Shown: positions 1 to 7,353 of the stretch, in pieces
Layout: every line of letters starts with the position of its first letter
Numbering within the stretch: the stretch's first letter is position 1
Assembly (NCBI GenBank): GCA_024762895.1
Contig: JANTGN010000091.1
Coordinates: forward strand, 1 to 9,695
Reading direction: 5' to 3'
DNA: 9,695 bases
Source of the DNA: Thiotrichales bacterium
Lineage (GTDB): Bacteria; Pseudomonadota; Gammaproteobacteria; J044
Program-made: the position numbers and the translations under genes
The notes under the pieces: generated by a model
Database searches by the model: none
What the model was told of the DNA's origin: nothing
Seen by the model: the letters and a program-made list of their open reading frames with translations, nothing else

Positions 1-336
1 CGTATCGTCATTTTCGCCGCTGGAACGGGTAACCCCTTCTTCACCACCGATTCTGCGGCTAGTCTGCGCGGTATCGAGATCAATGCGGATCTATTGCTGA
101 AGGCCACCAAGGTGGATGGTGTCTACGATTCAGATCCCGTCAAAAATCCAGATGCAAAGCGATATGAAAGCCTCAGTTACGATATGGTACTGAATCAGAA
201 GCTAGGTGTAATGGATGCAACGGCCATCGTCTTATGCCGTGATAATGACCTGCCCTTAAGGGTATTCAATATCTTCAATCAGGGCGATCTGGCCCGCATA
301 GTCCAGGGTGAACATGTCGGCACCCTGGTTGAATAG
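1..336 (+). CDS. pyrH: UMP kinase (uridylate kinase), 3' part
   Basis: This is the C-terminal 111 residues of bacterial UMP kinase, which phosphorylates UMP to UDP with ATP in the cytosol, the step feeding pyrimidine nucleotide and UDP-sugar synthesis. The frame is open from base 1, so the start lies upstream of the window; the full protein is usually about 240 residues. The visible part carries the family's AAGTGNPFFTTDSAA segment (codons 6-20), then LLLKATKVDGVYDSDP, which belongs to the nucleotide-binding core of the amino acid kinase fold, and LPLRVFNI near the end. It stops with TAG at 334-336, 18 bases before frr. The pyrH-frr pairing is the normal bacterial arrangement. Identification is secure; only the 5' half is missing. 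Confidence 0.97.
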   Translation, partial: RIVIFAAGTGNPFFTTDSAASLRGIEINADLLLKATKVDGVYDSDPVKNPDAKRYESLSYDMVLNQKLGVMDATAIVLCRDNDLPLRVFNIFNQGDLARIVQGEHVGTLVE

Positions 337-341
337 ATTCT

Positions 342-347
342 AAGAGG
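342..347 (+). promoter_or_regulatory. Ribosome binding site of frr
   Basis: AAGAGG lies 7 bases upstream of ATG 355. It decides the frr start: the in-frame TTG at 349 would be only one base from this site. Confidence 0.7.
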
Positions 348-354
348 TTTGCAC

Positions 355-912
355 ATGATCGATGAAATCAAACAGGATGCCAGTACGCGCATGGATAAAA
401 GCATCGATGCCCTGAAATCAGAGATGTCCAAGATTCGCACTGGCCGTGCGCACCCAAGCCTGCTCGACCATCTGACCGTTGAATATTATGGTAGTGAAGT
501 TCCATTCAGTCAGGTTGCCAATATCGGTATTGAAGATAGTCGTACCTTAACCGTGACACCCTGGGAAAAAGACATGGTACCTGTGCTTGAGAAGGCGATT
601 ATGAATTCTGACCTGGGTCTGAACCCTGCTTCAGCAGGCACGGTGATACGCGTTCCCATGCCGGCTCTCACCGAAGAGCGTCGTAAGGATCTGGTCCGAG
701 TGGTCAGGGCGGAGGCAGAGAATTCACGCGTTGCTATTCGCAATATCCGTCGCGATGCCAATAGTGACTTCAAAGACCTGCTCAAGGAAAAAGAGATCTC
801 TGAAGACGAGGCCCGCAAGGCCGAGGAAGATGTGCAGAAGCTAACAGATCAGCATATTGCCCTGGTGGAAGAAGTCCTGGCCGCTAAAGAAAAAGAACTG
901 ATGGAAATCTGA
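355..912 (+). CDS. frr: Ribosome recycling factor
   Basis: RRF acts with EF-G to split the post-termination ribosome in the cytosol. From ATG 355 the protein has 185 residues, the same as E. coli RRF, and begins MIDEIKQDA like the family. The long-helix domain shows KIRTGRAHPSLLD (residues 26-38), and the second domain covers roughly residues 31-104 with VEYYG and EDSRTLTV. The hinge and return helices include LTEERRKDL and RNIRRDAN, where Arg132 sits at the position known to matter for E. coli RRF function. The C-terminal helices carry KEISEDEARKAEEDVQKLTD. The gene follows pyrH by 18 bases and precedes uppS by 21 bases, in the same frame as uppS. Nothing is truncated. Confidence 0.98.
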   Translation: MIDEIKQDASTRMDKSIDALKSEMSKIRTGRAHPSLLDHLTVEYYGSEVPFSQVANIGIEDSRTLTVTPWEKDMVPVLEKAIMNSDLGLNPASAGTVIRVPMPALTEERRKDLVRVVRAEAENSRVAIRNIRRDANSDFKDLLKEKEISEDEARKAEEDVQKLTDQHIALVEEVLAAKEKELMEI

Positions 913-933
913 TCCAGGTTACCTCCGGTTCAC

Positions 934-1689
934 ATGGTGAAGGATTCCAGATCACATAACGATTGTTTACCCGAACATATTGCCATCATCATGGATGGTA
1001 ACGGGCGCTGGGCACGTGCGCGTCGTCTGCCGCGAACGGCCGGGCATAAGAAGGGTGTCGATACTACCTCTCGTATCGTACAGTTATGTGGTGAGAGAGG
1101 AATTAAAGCGCTGACATTATTTGCCTTCAGTAGTGAAAACTGGCGCAGGCCTCAGGAAGAGGTCAGTACCCTGATGGAATTATTCATGCTTGCCCTGAAG
1201 CGTGAAGTTACCCGTCTCCATAAGAACAATGTGCGTCTTCGCTTCATTGGGGATCGTTCTGCCTTTAGTCAGAAATTACAGGACAGTATTCAGGCGTCAG
1301 AGACCCTGACAGCCCATAATACCGGCCTGCAATTACAGATAGCGGCGAACTATGGAGGTCGCTGGGACATTATCCAGGCGGCACGAACCATGGCCGATGA
1401 TGTTCTAAATGGTCATATGCAACTGGATGAAATTGACGACCAGGCCATGAGTGCGCGGATCTCAACCTCGGATCTTCCAGATCCAGATCTCTTTATTCGT
1501 ACCGGGGGAGAGCATCGCCTTAGCAACTTCCTGCTCTGGCAGCTGGCCTATTCCGAACTCTTTTTTACCGACGTGCTGTGGCCAGACTTCTCTGAAATCG
1601 AACTGGATGAGGCCATTGCAAGTTTTGCCAAACGTCAGCGACGCTTTGGCATGACGGGAGAACAGGTGGAGGAGCAGGTCGGTGCTTAA
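934..1689 (+). CDS. uppS: Undecaprenyl diphosphate synthase (cis-prenyltransferase)
   Basis: The enzyme condenses eight isopentenyl diphosphates onto farnesyl diphosphate to give C55-PP, the lipid carrier for peptidoglycan and O-antigen. The protein has 251 residues (E. coli 253). HIAIIMDGNGRWA at 15-27 holds the catalytic Asp21 (E. coli Asp26). GHKKG with His38 and FSSENWRRP with Ser66, Asn69 and Trp70 also match the E. coli active site with a constant offset of five. RTGGEHRLSNFLLW at 189-202 and Glu208 form the isopentenyl-PP and Mg site. ATG 934 is the first in-frame start after the frr stop; GTG 937 is an alternative. No convincing Shine-Dalgarno precedes it. The 3' end overlaps the cdsA start by 8 bases. 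Dxr, encoded downstream, supplies its substrate pathway. Confidence 0.97.
   Translation: MVKDSRSHNDCLPEHIAIIMDGNGRWARARRLPRTAGHKKGVDTTSRIVQLCGERGIKALTLFAFSSENWRRPQEEVSTLMELFMLALKREVTRLHKNNVRLRFIGDRSAFSQKLQDSIQASETLTAHNTGLQLQIAANYGGRWDIIQAARTMADDVLNGHMQLDEIDDQAMSARISTSDLPDPDLFIRTGGEHRLSNFLLWQLAYSELFFTDVLWPDFSEIELDEAIASFAKRQRRFGMTGEQVEEQVGA
1668..1674 (+). promoter_or_regulatory. Ribosome binding site of cdsA inside uppS
   Basis: GGAGGAG, a strong Shine-Dalgarno, ends 7 bases before GTG 1682 but 16 bases before ATG 1691. It therefore supports the GTG start and places cdsA initiation inside the last codons of uppS. Confidence 0.75.
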
Positions 1690-2494
1690 GATGCGGGTCC
1701 TGACCTCCCTGGTGATGGCACCCATCGTCATCCTGACGATCCTGCTGCTGCCGAATCTGCAATTCTCATGGGTCCTGGTCGGGATCATGATGGTAGCGGC
1801 CTGGGAGTGGGCCGGGCTCACCACCTGCCGTAATACGTTCTTTCGTTTATTGATTGCCGCCAGCCTGGGCGGTTTGCTGGTCCTGCTACAGTATTATCAG
1901 ATGCAGGGAGCCAAATACCTCATCATGGCCGGCGTGGTCTGGTGGATCCTGGTGATTGTTCTTTTACCTTTATACCATCGAACAGAGCATCCAGCGTTTC
2001 GATGGCAACTCCCGTTAAGGGCGGCCATGTATCTGGTGTTGACCTCGGCCTGGACTGCATACGTCGTGTTGCATCAGATGAACCCTGATTATGTGCTTTA
2101 CCTGGTCCTTCTTTCGATTACGGCTGATACCGCGGCGTATTTTTCGGGTAAACAGTTTGGTAAAAACAAACTCGCACCTGAGTTAAGCCCCGGTAAGACC
2201 CGTGAAGGCCTGCTGGGTGGCATGCTGGGAGTCTGTCTGCTGGCCCTTTTGGCCAGCTGGTATTTCAGGCTCGATCTATTTGCCATCGTATATTTCGTCC
2301 TGTTAAGCCTGGTTGCCGGCCTGGTATCGGTTGTTGGCGACCTGTTTATTAGCATGATTAAACGCGAGTCCGGGTCCAAGGACAGTGGCCGTATTCTGCC
2401 TGGCCATGGTGGCATACTGGACCGTATTGATAGTCATATTGCCACTGCTCCGGTATTTACCCTTGGTTTGATGTGGTGGCAGGGCTTGCTGTAA
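1682..2494 (+). CDS. cdsA: Phosphatidate cytidylyltransferase (CDP-diglyceride synthase)
   Basis: CdsA makes CDP-diacylglycerol from phosphatidic acid and CTP in the inner membrane, the branch point to all major phospholipids. The protein has 270 residues (E. coli 285) and is almost entirely hydrophobic segments, with about seven or eight likely membrane helices. The family signature is complete at residues 224-251: SMIKRESGSKDSG followed by RILPGHGGILDRIDS, with the Lys, Asp and His-Gly-Gly-x-x-Asp-Arg-x-Asp residues of the CTP and metal site. The GTG start is chosen because the strong ribosome site fits it and because the resulting N-terminus MLKMRVL matches E. coli MLKYRLI. It overlaps uppS by 8 bases and shares one base with dxr (TAATG), so translational coupling is likely. 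Confidence 0.96.
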   Translation: MLKMRVLTSLVMAPIVILTILLLPNLQFSWVLVGIMMVAAWEWAGLTTCRNTFFRLLIAASLGGLLVLLQYYQMQGAKYLIMAGVVWWILVIVLLPLYHRTEHPAFRWQLPLRAAMYLVLTSAWTAYVVLHQMNPDYVLYLVLLSITADTAAYFSGKQFGKNKLAPELSPGKTREGLLGGMLGVCLLALLASWYFRLDLFAIVYFVLLSLVAGLVSVVGDLFISMIKRESGSKDSGRILPGHGGILDRIDSHIATAPVFTLGLMWWQGLL

Positions 2495-3696
2495 TGGAAC
2501 AGACCATGATGAAAAATATCAGCATTCTGGGCGCAACCGGCACGATTGGAACCAATACGCTGGATGTCATCAGACGACATCCCGCCCGCTTTACCCCCTT
2601 TGCCCTGACCGCCAATACCGATGTGGAAAGGCTTGCCGGTCAGTGTCGCGAATTCAGGCCTCGCTATGCCGTTATGGCGAATGAAGATGCTGCCCAGAGA
2701 TTACAGGAAACATTAAAAAAAGACGCTCCGGAGACTGAAGTCCTCTCCGGTATCGAAGGGCTGGAGTTTATATCCGGGCATTCGGAAGTTGATGCGGTCA
2801 TGGCGGGTATAGTGGGTGCCGCCGGTCTGCTGCCGACACTGGCAGCAGCCAGGGCGGGCAAACGCGTGATGCTGGCTAATAAGGAAGCACTCGTCATGTC
2901 CGGTCAAATCTTCATGGACGAGGTGGCTAACCATCATGCCGAGTTACTACCTATCGATAGTGAGCACAACGCCATTTTTCAAAGTATGCCGTTGGACTTT
3001 AACAAGGGTCTGCAAAATGTCGGCGTCAATAAGATACTGCTGACGGCATCGGGCGGCCCCTTTAGAACAATGGAACTGAATCAACTCGATGCGGTCACAC
3101 CTGATCAGGCCTGTGCCCATCCCAACTGGGTGATGGGGCGTAAGATCTCGGTGGATTCAGCCACCATGATGAACAAAGGGCTGGAAGTTATCGAGGCCTG
3201 TTGGCTGTTTAATACACAGAGTGACCTGATACAGGTCGTGATACATCCACAAAGTACCATTCATTCCATGGTCTCCTATAACGACGGATCAGTACTTGCC
3301 CAGCTAGGTAATCCGGATATGCGCACGCCCATTGCCTATGCTATGGGCTGGCCGGAACGCATAGACTCCGGTGTACAGCCCCTGGATATCTTTGAAGTTG
3401 CACGCCTGGATTTTGAGGCGCCCGATTTCTCACGTTATCCCTGCCTGCGACTGGCCTACGAGGCATTCGATACCGGAGGTACGGCAACGGCGGTGCTCAA
3501 TGCCTCAAACGAGGTTGCCGTGGCTGCATTTTTAGATGAGAAGATTCGTTTTACCGATATTCCACGAGTCATTGAAAAGAGCCTGGAAGAAGCCGTGACG
3601 AGGCCCGCCGAATCACTGGAAGTCATTCTGCAGGCCGACGAGGAGGCTCGCCAAATCGCTAACCGTTATATTGATTTCGGGCTGGGGCGGGTTTAA
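2494..3696 (+). CDS. dxr: 1-deoxy-D-xylulose 5-phosphate reductoisomerase
   Basis: Dxr converts DXP to 2-C-methyl-D-erythritol 4-phosphate with NADPH and a divalent metal, the committed step of the MEP isoprenoid pathway. From ATG 2494 it has 400 residues (E. coli 398). GATGTIG at 13-19 is the NADPH-binding loop. PIDSEHNAIFQ contains the metal ligands Asp155 and Glu157. SGGPF, HPNWVMGRKISVDSATMMNKGLE (His209, Asn227, Lys228, Glu231) and the C-terminal helical domain follow, all with their key residues. The start is not certain: ATG 2494 overlaps the cdsA stop and has AGGG nine bases upstream, but ATG 2506 or 2509 would give an N-terminus closer to E. coli MKQLTILG. The stop overlaps the rseP start by one base. 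Confidence 0.97.
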   Translation: MEQTMMKNISILGATGTIGTNTLDVIRRHPARFTPFALTANTDVERLAGQCREFRPRYAVMANEDAAQRLQETLKKDAPETEVLSGIEGLEFISGHSEVDAVMAGIVGAAGLLPTLAAARAGKRVMLANKEALVMSGQIFMDEVANHHAELLPIDSEHNAIFQSMPLDFNKGLQNVGVNKILLTASGGPFRTMELNQLDAVTPDQACAHPNWVMGRKISVDSATMMNKGLEVIEACWLFNTQSDLIQVVIHPQSTIHSMVSYNDGSVLAQLGNPDMRTPIAYAMGWPERIDSGVQPLDIFEVARLDFEAPDFSRYPCLRLAYEAFDTGGTATAVLNASNEVAVAAFLDEKIRFTDIPRVIEKSLEEAVTRPAESLEVILQADEEARQIANRYIDFGLGRV

Positions 3697-5069
3697 TGAC
3701 GTTTCTGATTAGCCTGTTTGCCTTCATTGTCGCCCTGGGTGTCCTGATCGTCGTCCATGAGTTTGGTCATTTCTGGGTTGCTCGCAAACTGGGTGTCAAG
3801 GTACTGCGGTTTTCTGTGGGCTTTGGCAAACCATTATGGCGACATCAGTCTTCTCCCGATGATCCCGAGTATGTGGTTGCTGCAATCCCCCTGGGCGGCT
3901 ACGTCAAGATGCTGGATGAGCGAGAAGGCGAAGTAGAGGCCAAGGAGCTGGGTCGTGCCTTTAATCGCAAGCCCGTTCTGTCCCGAATTGCCATTGTTGC
4001 AGCTGGACCAATTTTTAATTTTCTGTTTGCCATCGTTGCTTACTACCTCATGTTCCTGGTGGGAGTTGAAGGCCTGGTAGCGGATGTGGGCAGGGTGATT
4101 CCCGATACGCCAGCCTATCATGCGGGATTCAAGCCGGGCGACCGACTGCTGAAGGCCAATGGTGTTGAGCTACCCAGTTGGGAGTCGGCCACCTTAACTC
4201 TCCTGGATCAGGCACTGGATACGGGCATTGTAGATATTGAGGTCCAGACGGCCAGTGGATACCCGGCCCATCGTATGCTGGATCTGGCCGACACCAAGGC
4301 CCTGCTGGATGAAGGCAGTTTATTTAAAAAGATCGGTATCGAACCCTGGAAACCGTCGATTGCCCCCATTATTGGCAAGCTGGAACCTGGCCTGCCTGCA
4401 GAACGAGGTGGATTACTCAGTGGTGACAAGGTCATTGAGGCCAATGGAGTGCCCCTGCATGACTGGCGTGAATGGGTGGATATCATCCAGAAAAATCCGG
4501 GCAGGCCCCTGGAGATTCGGGTTCTTCGAGCCGGTGAAGAATTAACTCTGGAGCTCCTGCCGATGCTCAAGCAGGTCGGTGACCAGGAAGTGGGTTACAT
4601 CGGCGCGGGGCCGCTGGTAGATAAAGATCGTTATCTGGAAGAGCTGAAGGCCCACAAGGTCCTGGTTCAGTATGGTCCTCTCGAGTCGATAGCCAGGGCG
4701 ACGGAGAAGACCTGGGAAGCGGTTATCCTGACCTTTAAACTGTTAGGTAAACTCGTGATTGGGGATGCCTCATTAAAAACCATCAGCGGGCCCTTGAGTA
4801 TCGCCGAGTATGCAGGGGTATCAGCCACAATTGGCATAGCTGCATTTTTATCTTTTATGGCGATTGTTAGTGTCAGCCTGGGGGTCATCAATTTACTACC
4901 CGTTCCGGTGCTGGATGGCGGACACCTGTTGTTCTATACCATCGAGCTGATCAAGGGCTCTCCTTTATCTGAGCGCTGGGAGGTTATGGGGCAGCAGATA
5001 GGCCTGGCGCTACTGGCGGCCCTGATGATATTGGCATTTTATAATGACATCACGCGGTTACTGGGGTGA
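3696..5069 (+). CDS. rseP: Site-2 zinc metalloprotease RseP
   Basis: RseP is an inner-membrane intramembrane protease that makes the second cut in anti-sigma factor RseA, releasing sigma-E on envelope stress. The protein has 457 residues (E. coli 450). The first membrane helix carries HEFGH at 21-25, with two zinc-binding histidines and catalytic Glu22. A second hydrophobic segment, IAIVAAGPIFNFLFAIVAYY, follows at about residues 96-118. Two PDZ domains sit at about 120-200 (GRVIPDTPAYHAGFKPGDRL) and 223-290 (KLEPGLPAERGGLLSGDKV). The third conserved segment, NLLPVPVLDGGH, provides zinc ligand Asp407, and a last membrane helix ends the protein. ATG 3696 shares a base with the dxr stop. bamA starts one base after the stop, the normal neighbour order. 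Confidence 0.97.
   Translation: MTFLISLFAFIVALGVLIVVHEFGHFWVARKLGVKVLRFSVGFGKPLWRHQSSPDDPEYVVAAIPLGGYVKMLDEREGEVEAKELGRAFNRKPVLSRIAIVAAGPIFNFLFAIVAYYLMFLVGVEGLVADVGRVIPDTPAYHAGFKPGDRLLKANGVELPSWESATLTLLDQALDTGIVDIEVQTASGYPAHRMLDLADTKALLDEGSLFKKIGIEPWKPSIAPIIGKLEPGLPAERGGLLSGDKVIEANGVPLHDWREWVDIIQKNPGRPLEIRVLRAGEELTLELLPMLKQVGDQEVGYIGAGPLVDKDRYLEELKAHKVLVQYGPLESIARATEKTWEAVILTFKLLGKLVIGDASLKTISGPLSIAEYAGVSATIGIAAFLSFMAIVSVSLGVINLLPVPVLDGGHLLFYTIELIKGSPLSERWEVMGQQIGLALLAALMILAFYNDITRLLG
5040..5045 (+). promoter_or_regulatory. Possible -10 element upstream of bamA (weak)
   Basis: A perfect TATAAT lies in the last codons of rseP, 25 bases before the bamA ATG. No -35 like TTGACA is found at 16-18 bases spacing, and there is no TGn extension. 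It is recorded as a candidate internal promoter only. Confidence 0.15.
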
Positions 5070-5070
5070 T

Positions 5071-7353
5071 ATGAGAGCACTGGTATTCGCATTCTTCTTG
5101 CTTCTGTTCTCTTCTGCGGTAGTTCAAGCGGAACAGTTCATCATTGATGATATCCAGATAGAAGGCCTGGAAAAGATCCAGGCTGGTACCGTATTTACCT
5201 ACCTGCCACTCAAGGTGGGTGATACCTTCGATACGGATAATGCCTCGGAGGTTATTCATCAGCTTTATAAGACCGGTTTCTTTCATGGCATCGAACTGGA
5301 GAAGAAGGGGCAGATATTAATCATCAAGGTCGTTGAGCGGCCTTCTATCGCGTCGATTAATATCGAGGGTAATAAGGATATAAAAACGGAACAGCTCATT
5401 GAAGCCCTTAAAAACGCAGGTATAGCAAAGGGCAGGGTGTTTAATCGTTCGGTTTTGACCCGTATGGAGAATGAACTTCGTCAGCAATATTTTTCTCAGG
5501 GAAAATACAATATTAAAATTGATGTTGAGGTCAAGGACCTGCCGCGTAATCGCGTTGATATCAATATCGATATTTCGGAAGGGTCTGCGGCCAAGATCAG
5601 GAAAGTGACCATCGTTGGTAATAAGACCTTTTCAGAAAAGAAACTGCTGAAAAAGATGGAGTCAGGGATTCCGGCCTGGTATGCACTACTGAGTGACCGG
5701 GATAAGTATTCCAAGCAGAAACTGGCCGGTGATCTTGAGATCATTCGTTCGTTCTATCTGGACAACGGCTTTATTAATTTCAATATTATTTCTACTCAGG
5801 TCACTATTACGCCTGACAAAAAGGATCTCTACGTCACTCTTAATATTGAAGAGGGTGAGCAATTTACAGTTTCCAGTATCAAGCTGGAAGGTGAGTTCAT
5901 AGTAGAAAAGGAAGAGCTGGAAAAACTGATCAAGATAAAGGCAGACGATATTTACTCCAGGAGTAAGATCACCAGTACCACCACTGATATTGGTAACAGA
6001 CTGGGAGATTTTGGTTATGCCTTCGCCAATGTGAACGTTATTCCGGATATTGATGAAAAGAACAAGAAGGTCGGCCTGACCTTTTTTGTCGATCCCGGCA
6101 AGCGTGTGTATGTTCGGCGGATCAATTTTTCTGGTCACTATACGACCAATGAGGAAGTCCTGAGGCGCGAAATGCGACAGATGGAGGCTGGCTGGTATGC
6201 CTCTACGAAGGTGAATCGATCAAAGACACGTATCCAGCGACTGCCCTATATCACCTCGGTCAACATCGAAACCAAACGTGTGCCTGGCAGTGATGACCAG
6301 GTCGACCTGAATGTTGCGGTTGTCGAGCGTATGTCGGGTAGTTTCACAATAGGTGCGGGTTATTCACAGACAGAAGGTTTGTCCGTCAACCTTGGCGTGA
6401 CTCAGGAAAACTTTATGGGGGCCGGTAAAAAACTATCTGCCAATATCAATGCAAGCAGGGTGACACAAAGGCTGAATCTTGCTTATACCAACCCCTATTA
6501 CACTATCCATGGCGTTAGTCGAAGTTTTGGATTTACTTATCAATCGAGCGATACGACGGATCTTGCTATTTCGAGTTTCCTGATTGACAGGAAATCACTC
6601 TTTATGGGTTTTGGTTTCCCTCTGACCGAATATGATTTCTACAGAACCAATTTCAATCTGATCAATAATGATCTTGAGGTGGGTGAAGAAACCGCTCAGG
6701 AAATCATCGACTTTGTAGATACCTATGGTGAGAGCAATACCGTGCTCAGCTGGAGTAATACCTATGTGCATGACACCCGCAACCGTACGGTATTCCCTGA
6801 AAAAGGTAATTATCAGAATGTTTCCTTTGTCCCGACTATCCCTGGTAGTCAGTTAACCTACTGGAAGCTGGGATATAACGGGAAGATATATTTCCCCATG
6901 CCTAAAAGATCTGTGTTTTCGATGCGGACGTCTCTGGGCGTAGCCGACTCCTATGGCAAGGAGGATTCCGCGGTGGTGCCTTTCTATGATAAGTACTATA
7001 CCGGTGGTTTTAACTCGGTTCGTGGCTTTGAAGATAACAGCCTGGGCCCTCGCGGTTCTACCGGTCAGACCATTGGTGGCGATCTCAAGACCGTGGCAAA
7101 TGTCGAGATATTCTTCCGTGCCCCATTACTGGAAGAGTCGGATAACTTCAGGGTCAGTTTGTTTTATGATATTGGTAATGTATTTGCTACCACTGAAGAT
7201 TTTGAGAGCGACGAGCTTCGGTCTTCAGCCGGTGTTGCAGCCATCTGGTTGTCACCTATTGGGCCGCTGACCTTCAGCTATGCCTATCCCCTGAAGTCAC
7301 AGGATGGAGATGACCTGCAACAATTCCAGTTCAATGTGGGAGCTAACTTCTGA
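5071..7353 (+). CDS. bamA: Outer membrane protein assembly factor BamA
   Basis: BamA is the Omp85-family core of the BAM complex, which folds beta-barrel proteins into the outer membrane. From ATG 5071 it has 760 residues (E. coli 810). Residues 1-20 form a signal peptide with likely cleavage after VVQA. Five POTRA domains follow, starting near residues 21, 91, 172, 264 and 345, recognisable by repeated IxIEGN/ITIVGN-type strands and YxxxGFxxxxI motifs. The barrel runs from about residue 419 to the end. It contains the loop-6 motif VRGF at 650-653, then DNSLGPRG and YDIGNVF, and finishes QFNVGANF with the expected C-terminal aromatic. An in-frame ATG at 5044 would put nine residues before the signal peptide and is less likely. 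Much of the length difference comes from loop 6, which lacks the long E. coli insertion. lpxD follows with a one-base overlap; skp is absent. Confidence 0.97.
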   Translation: MRALVFAFFLLLFSSAVVQAEQFIIDDIQIEGLEKIQAGTVFTYLPLKVGDTFDTDNASEVIHQLYKTGFFHGIELEKKGQILIIKVVERPSIASINIEGNKDIKTEQLIEALKNAGIAKGRVFNRSVLTRMENELRQQYFSQGKYNIKIDVEVKDLPRNRVDINIDISEGSAAKIRKVTIVGNKTFSEKKLLKKMESGIPAWYALLSDRDKYSKQKLAGDLEIIRSFYLDNGFINFNIISTQVTITPDKKDLYVTLNIEEGEQFTVSSIKLEGEFIVEKEELEKLIKIKADDIYSRSKITSTTTDIGNRLGDFGYAFANVNVIPDIDEKNKKVGLTFFVDPGKRVYVRRINFSGHYTTNEEVLRREMRQMEAGWYASTKVNRSKTRIQRLPYITSVNIETKRVPGSDDQVDLNVAVVERMSGSFTIGAGYSQTEGLSVNLGVTQENFMGAGKKLSANINASRVTQRLNLAYTNPYYTIHGVSRSFGFTYQSSDTTDLAISSFLIDRKSLFMGFGFPLTEYDFYRTNFNLINNDLEVGEETAQEIIDFVDTYGESNTVLSWSNTYVHDTRNRTVFPEKGNYQNVSFVPTIPGSQLTYWKLGYNGKIYFPMPKRSVFSMRTSLGVADSYGKEDSAVVPFYDKYYTGGFNSVRGFEDNSLGPRGSTGQTIGGDLKTVANVEIFFRAPLLEESDNFRVSLFYDIGNVFATTEDFESDELRSSAGVAAIWLSPIGPLTFSYAYPLKSQDGDDLQQFQFNVGANF

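Noticed and set aside
349..354. TTG 349 as the start of frr
   Set aside because: Only one base from the AAGAGG site and adds two residues absent in the family; ATG 355 gives the exact 185-residue family length.
2473..2493. GTG 2473 as the start of dxr
   Set aside because: Would add seven residues inside the cdsA end without family support; ATG 2494 or 2506/2509 fit the NADPH-loop position better.
3671..3699. TTGATT-17-TAATGA as a promoter before rseP
   Set aside because: Spacing is right but the -10 matches only two of six positions.
4208..4570. 120-codon minus-strand open frame inside rseP
   Set aside because: Antisense to the PDZ-coding part of rseP with Ser/Arg-rich low-information sequence; typical antisense shadow.
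5044..5070. ATG 5044 as the start of bamA
   Set aside because: Puts nine polar residues ahead of a clean signal peptide that begins exactly at ATG 5071.
5686..6138. 150-codon open frame on the minus strand inside bamA
   Set aside because: It lies wholly antisense to the POTRA-coding region of an unmistakable bamA, has no domain I recognise and no ribosome site I could see; it is a shadow of the real gene.
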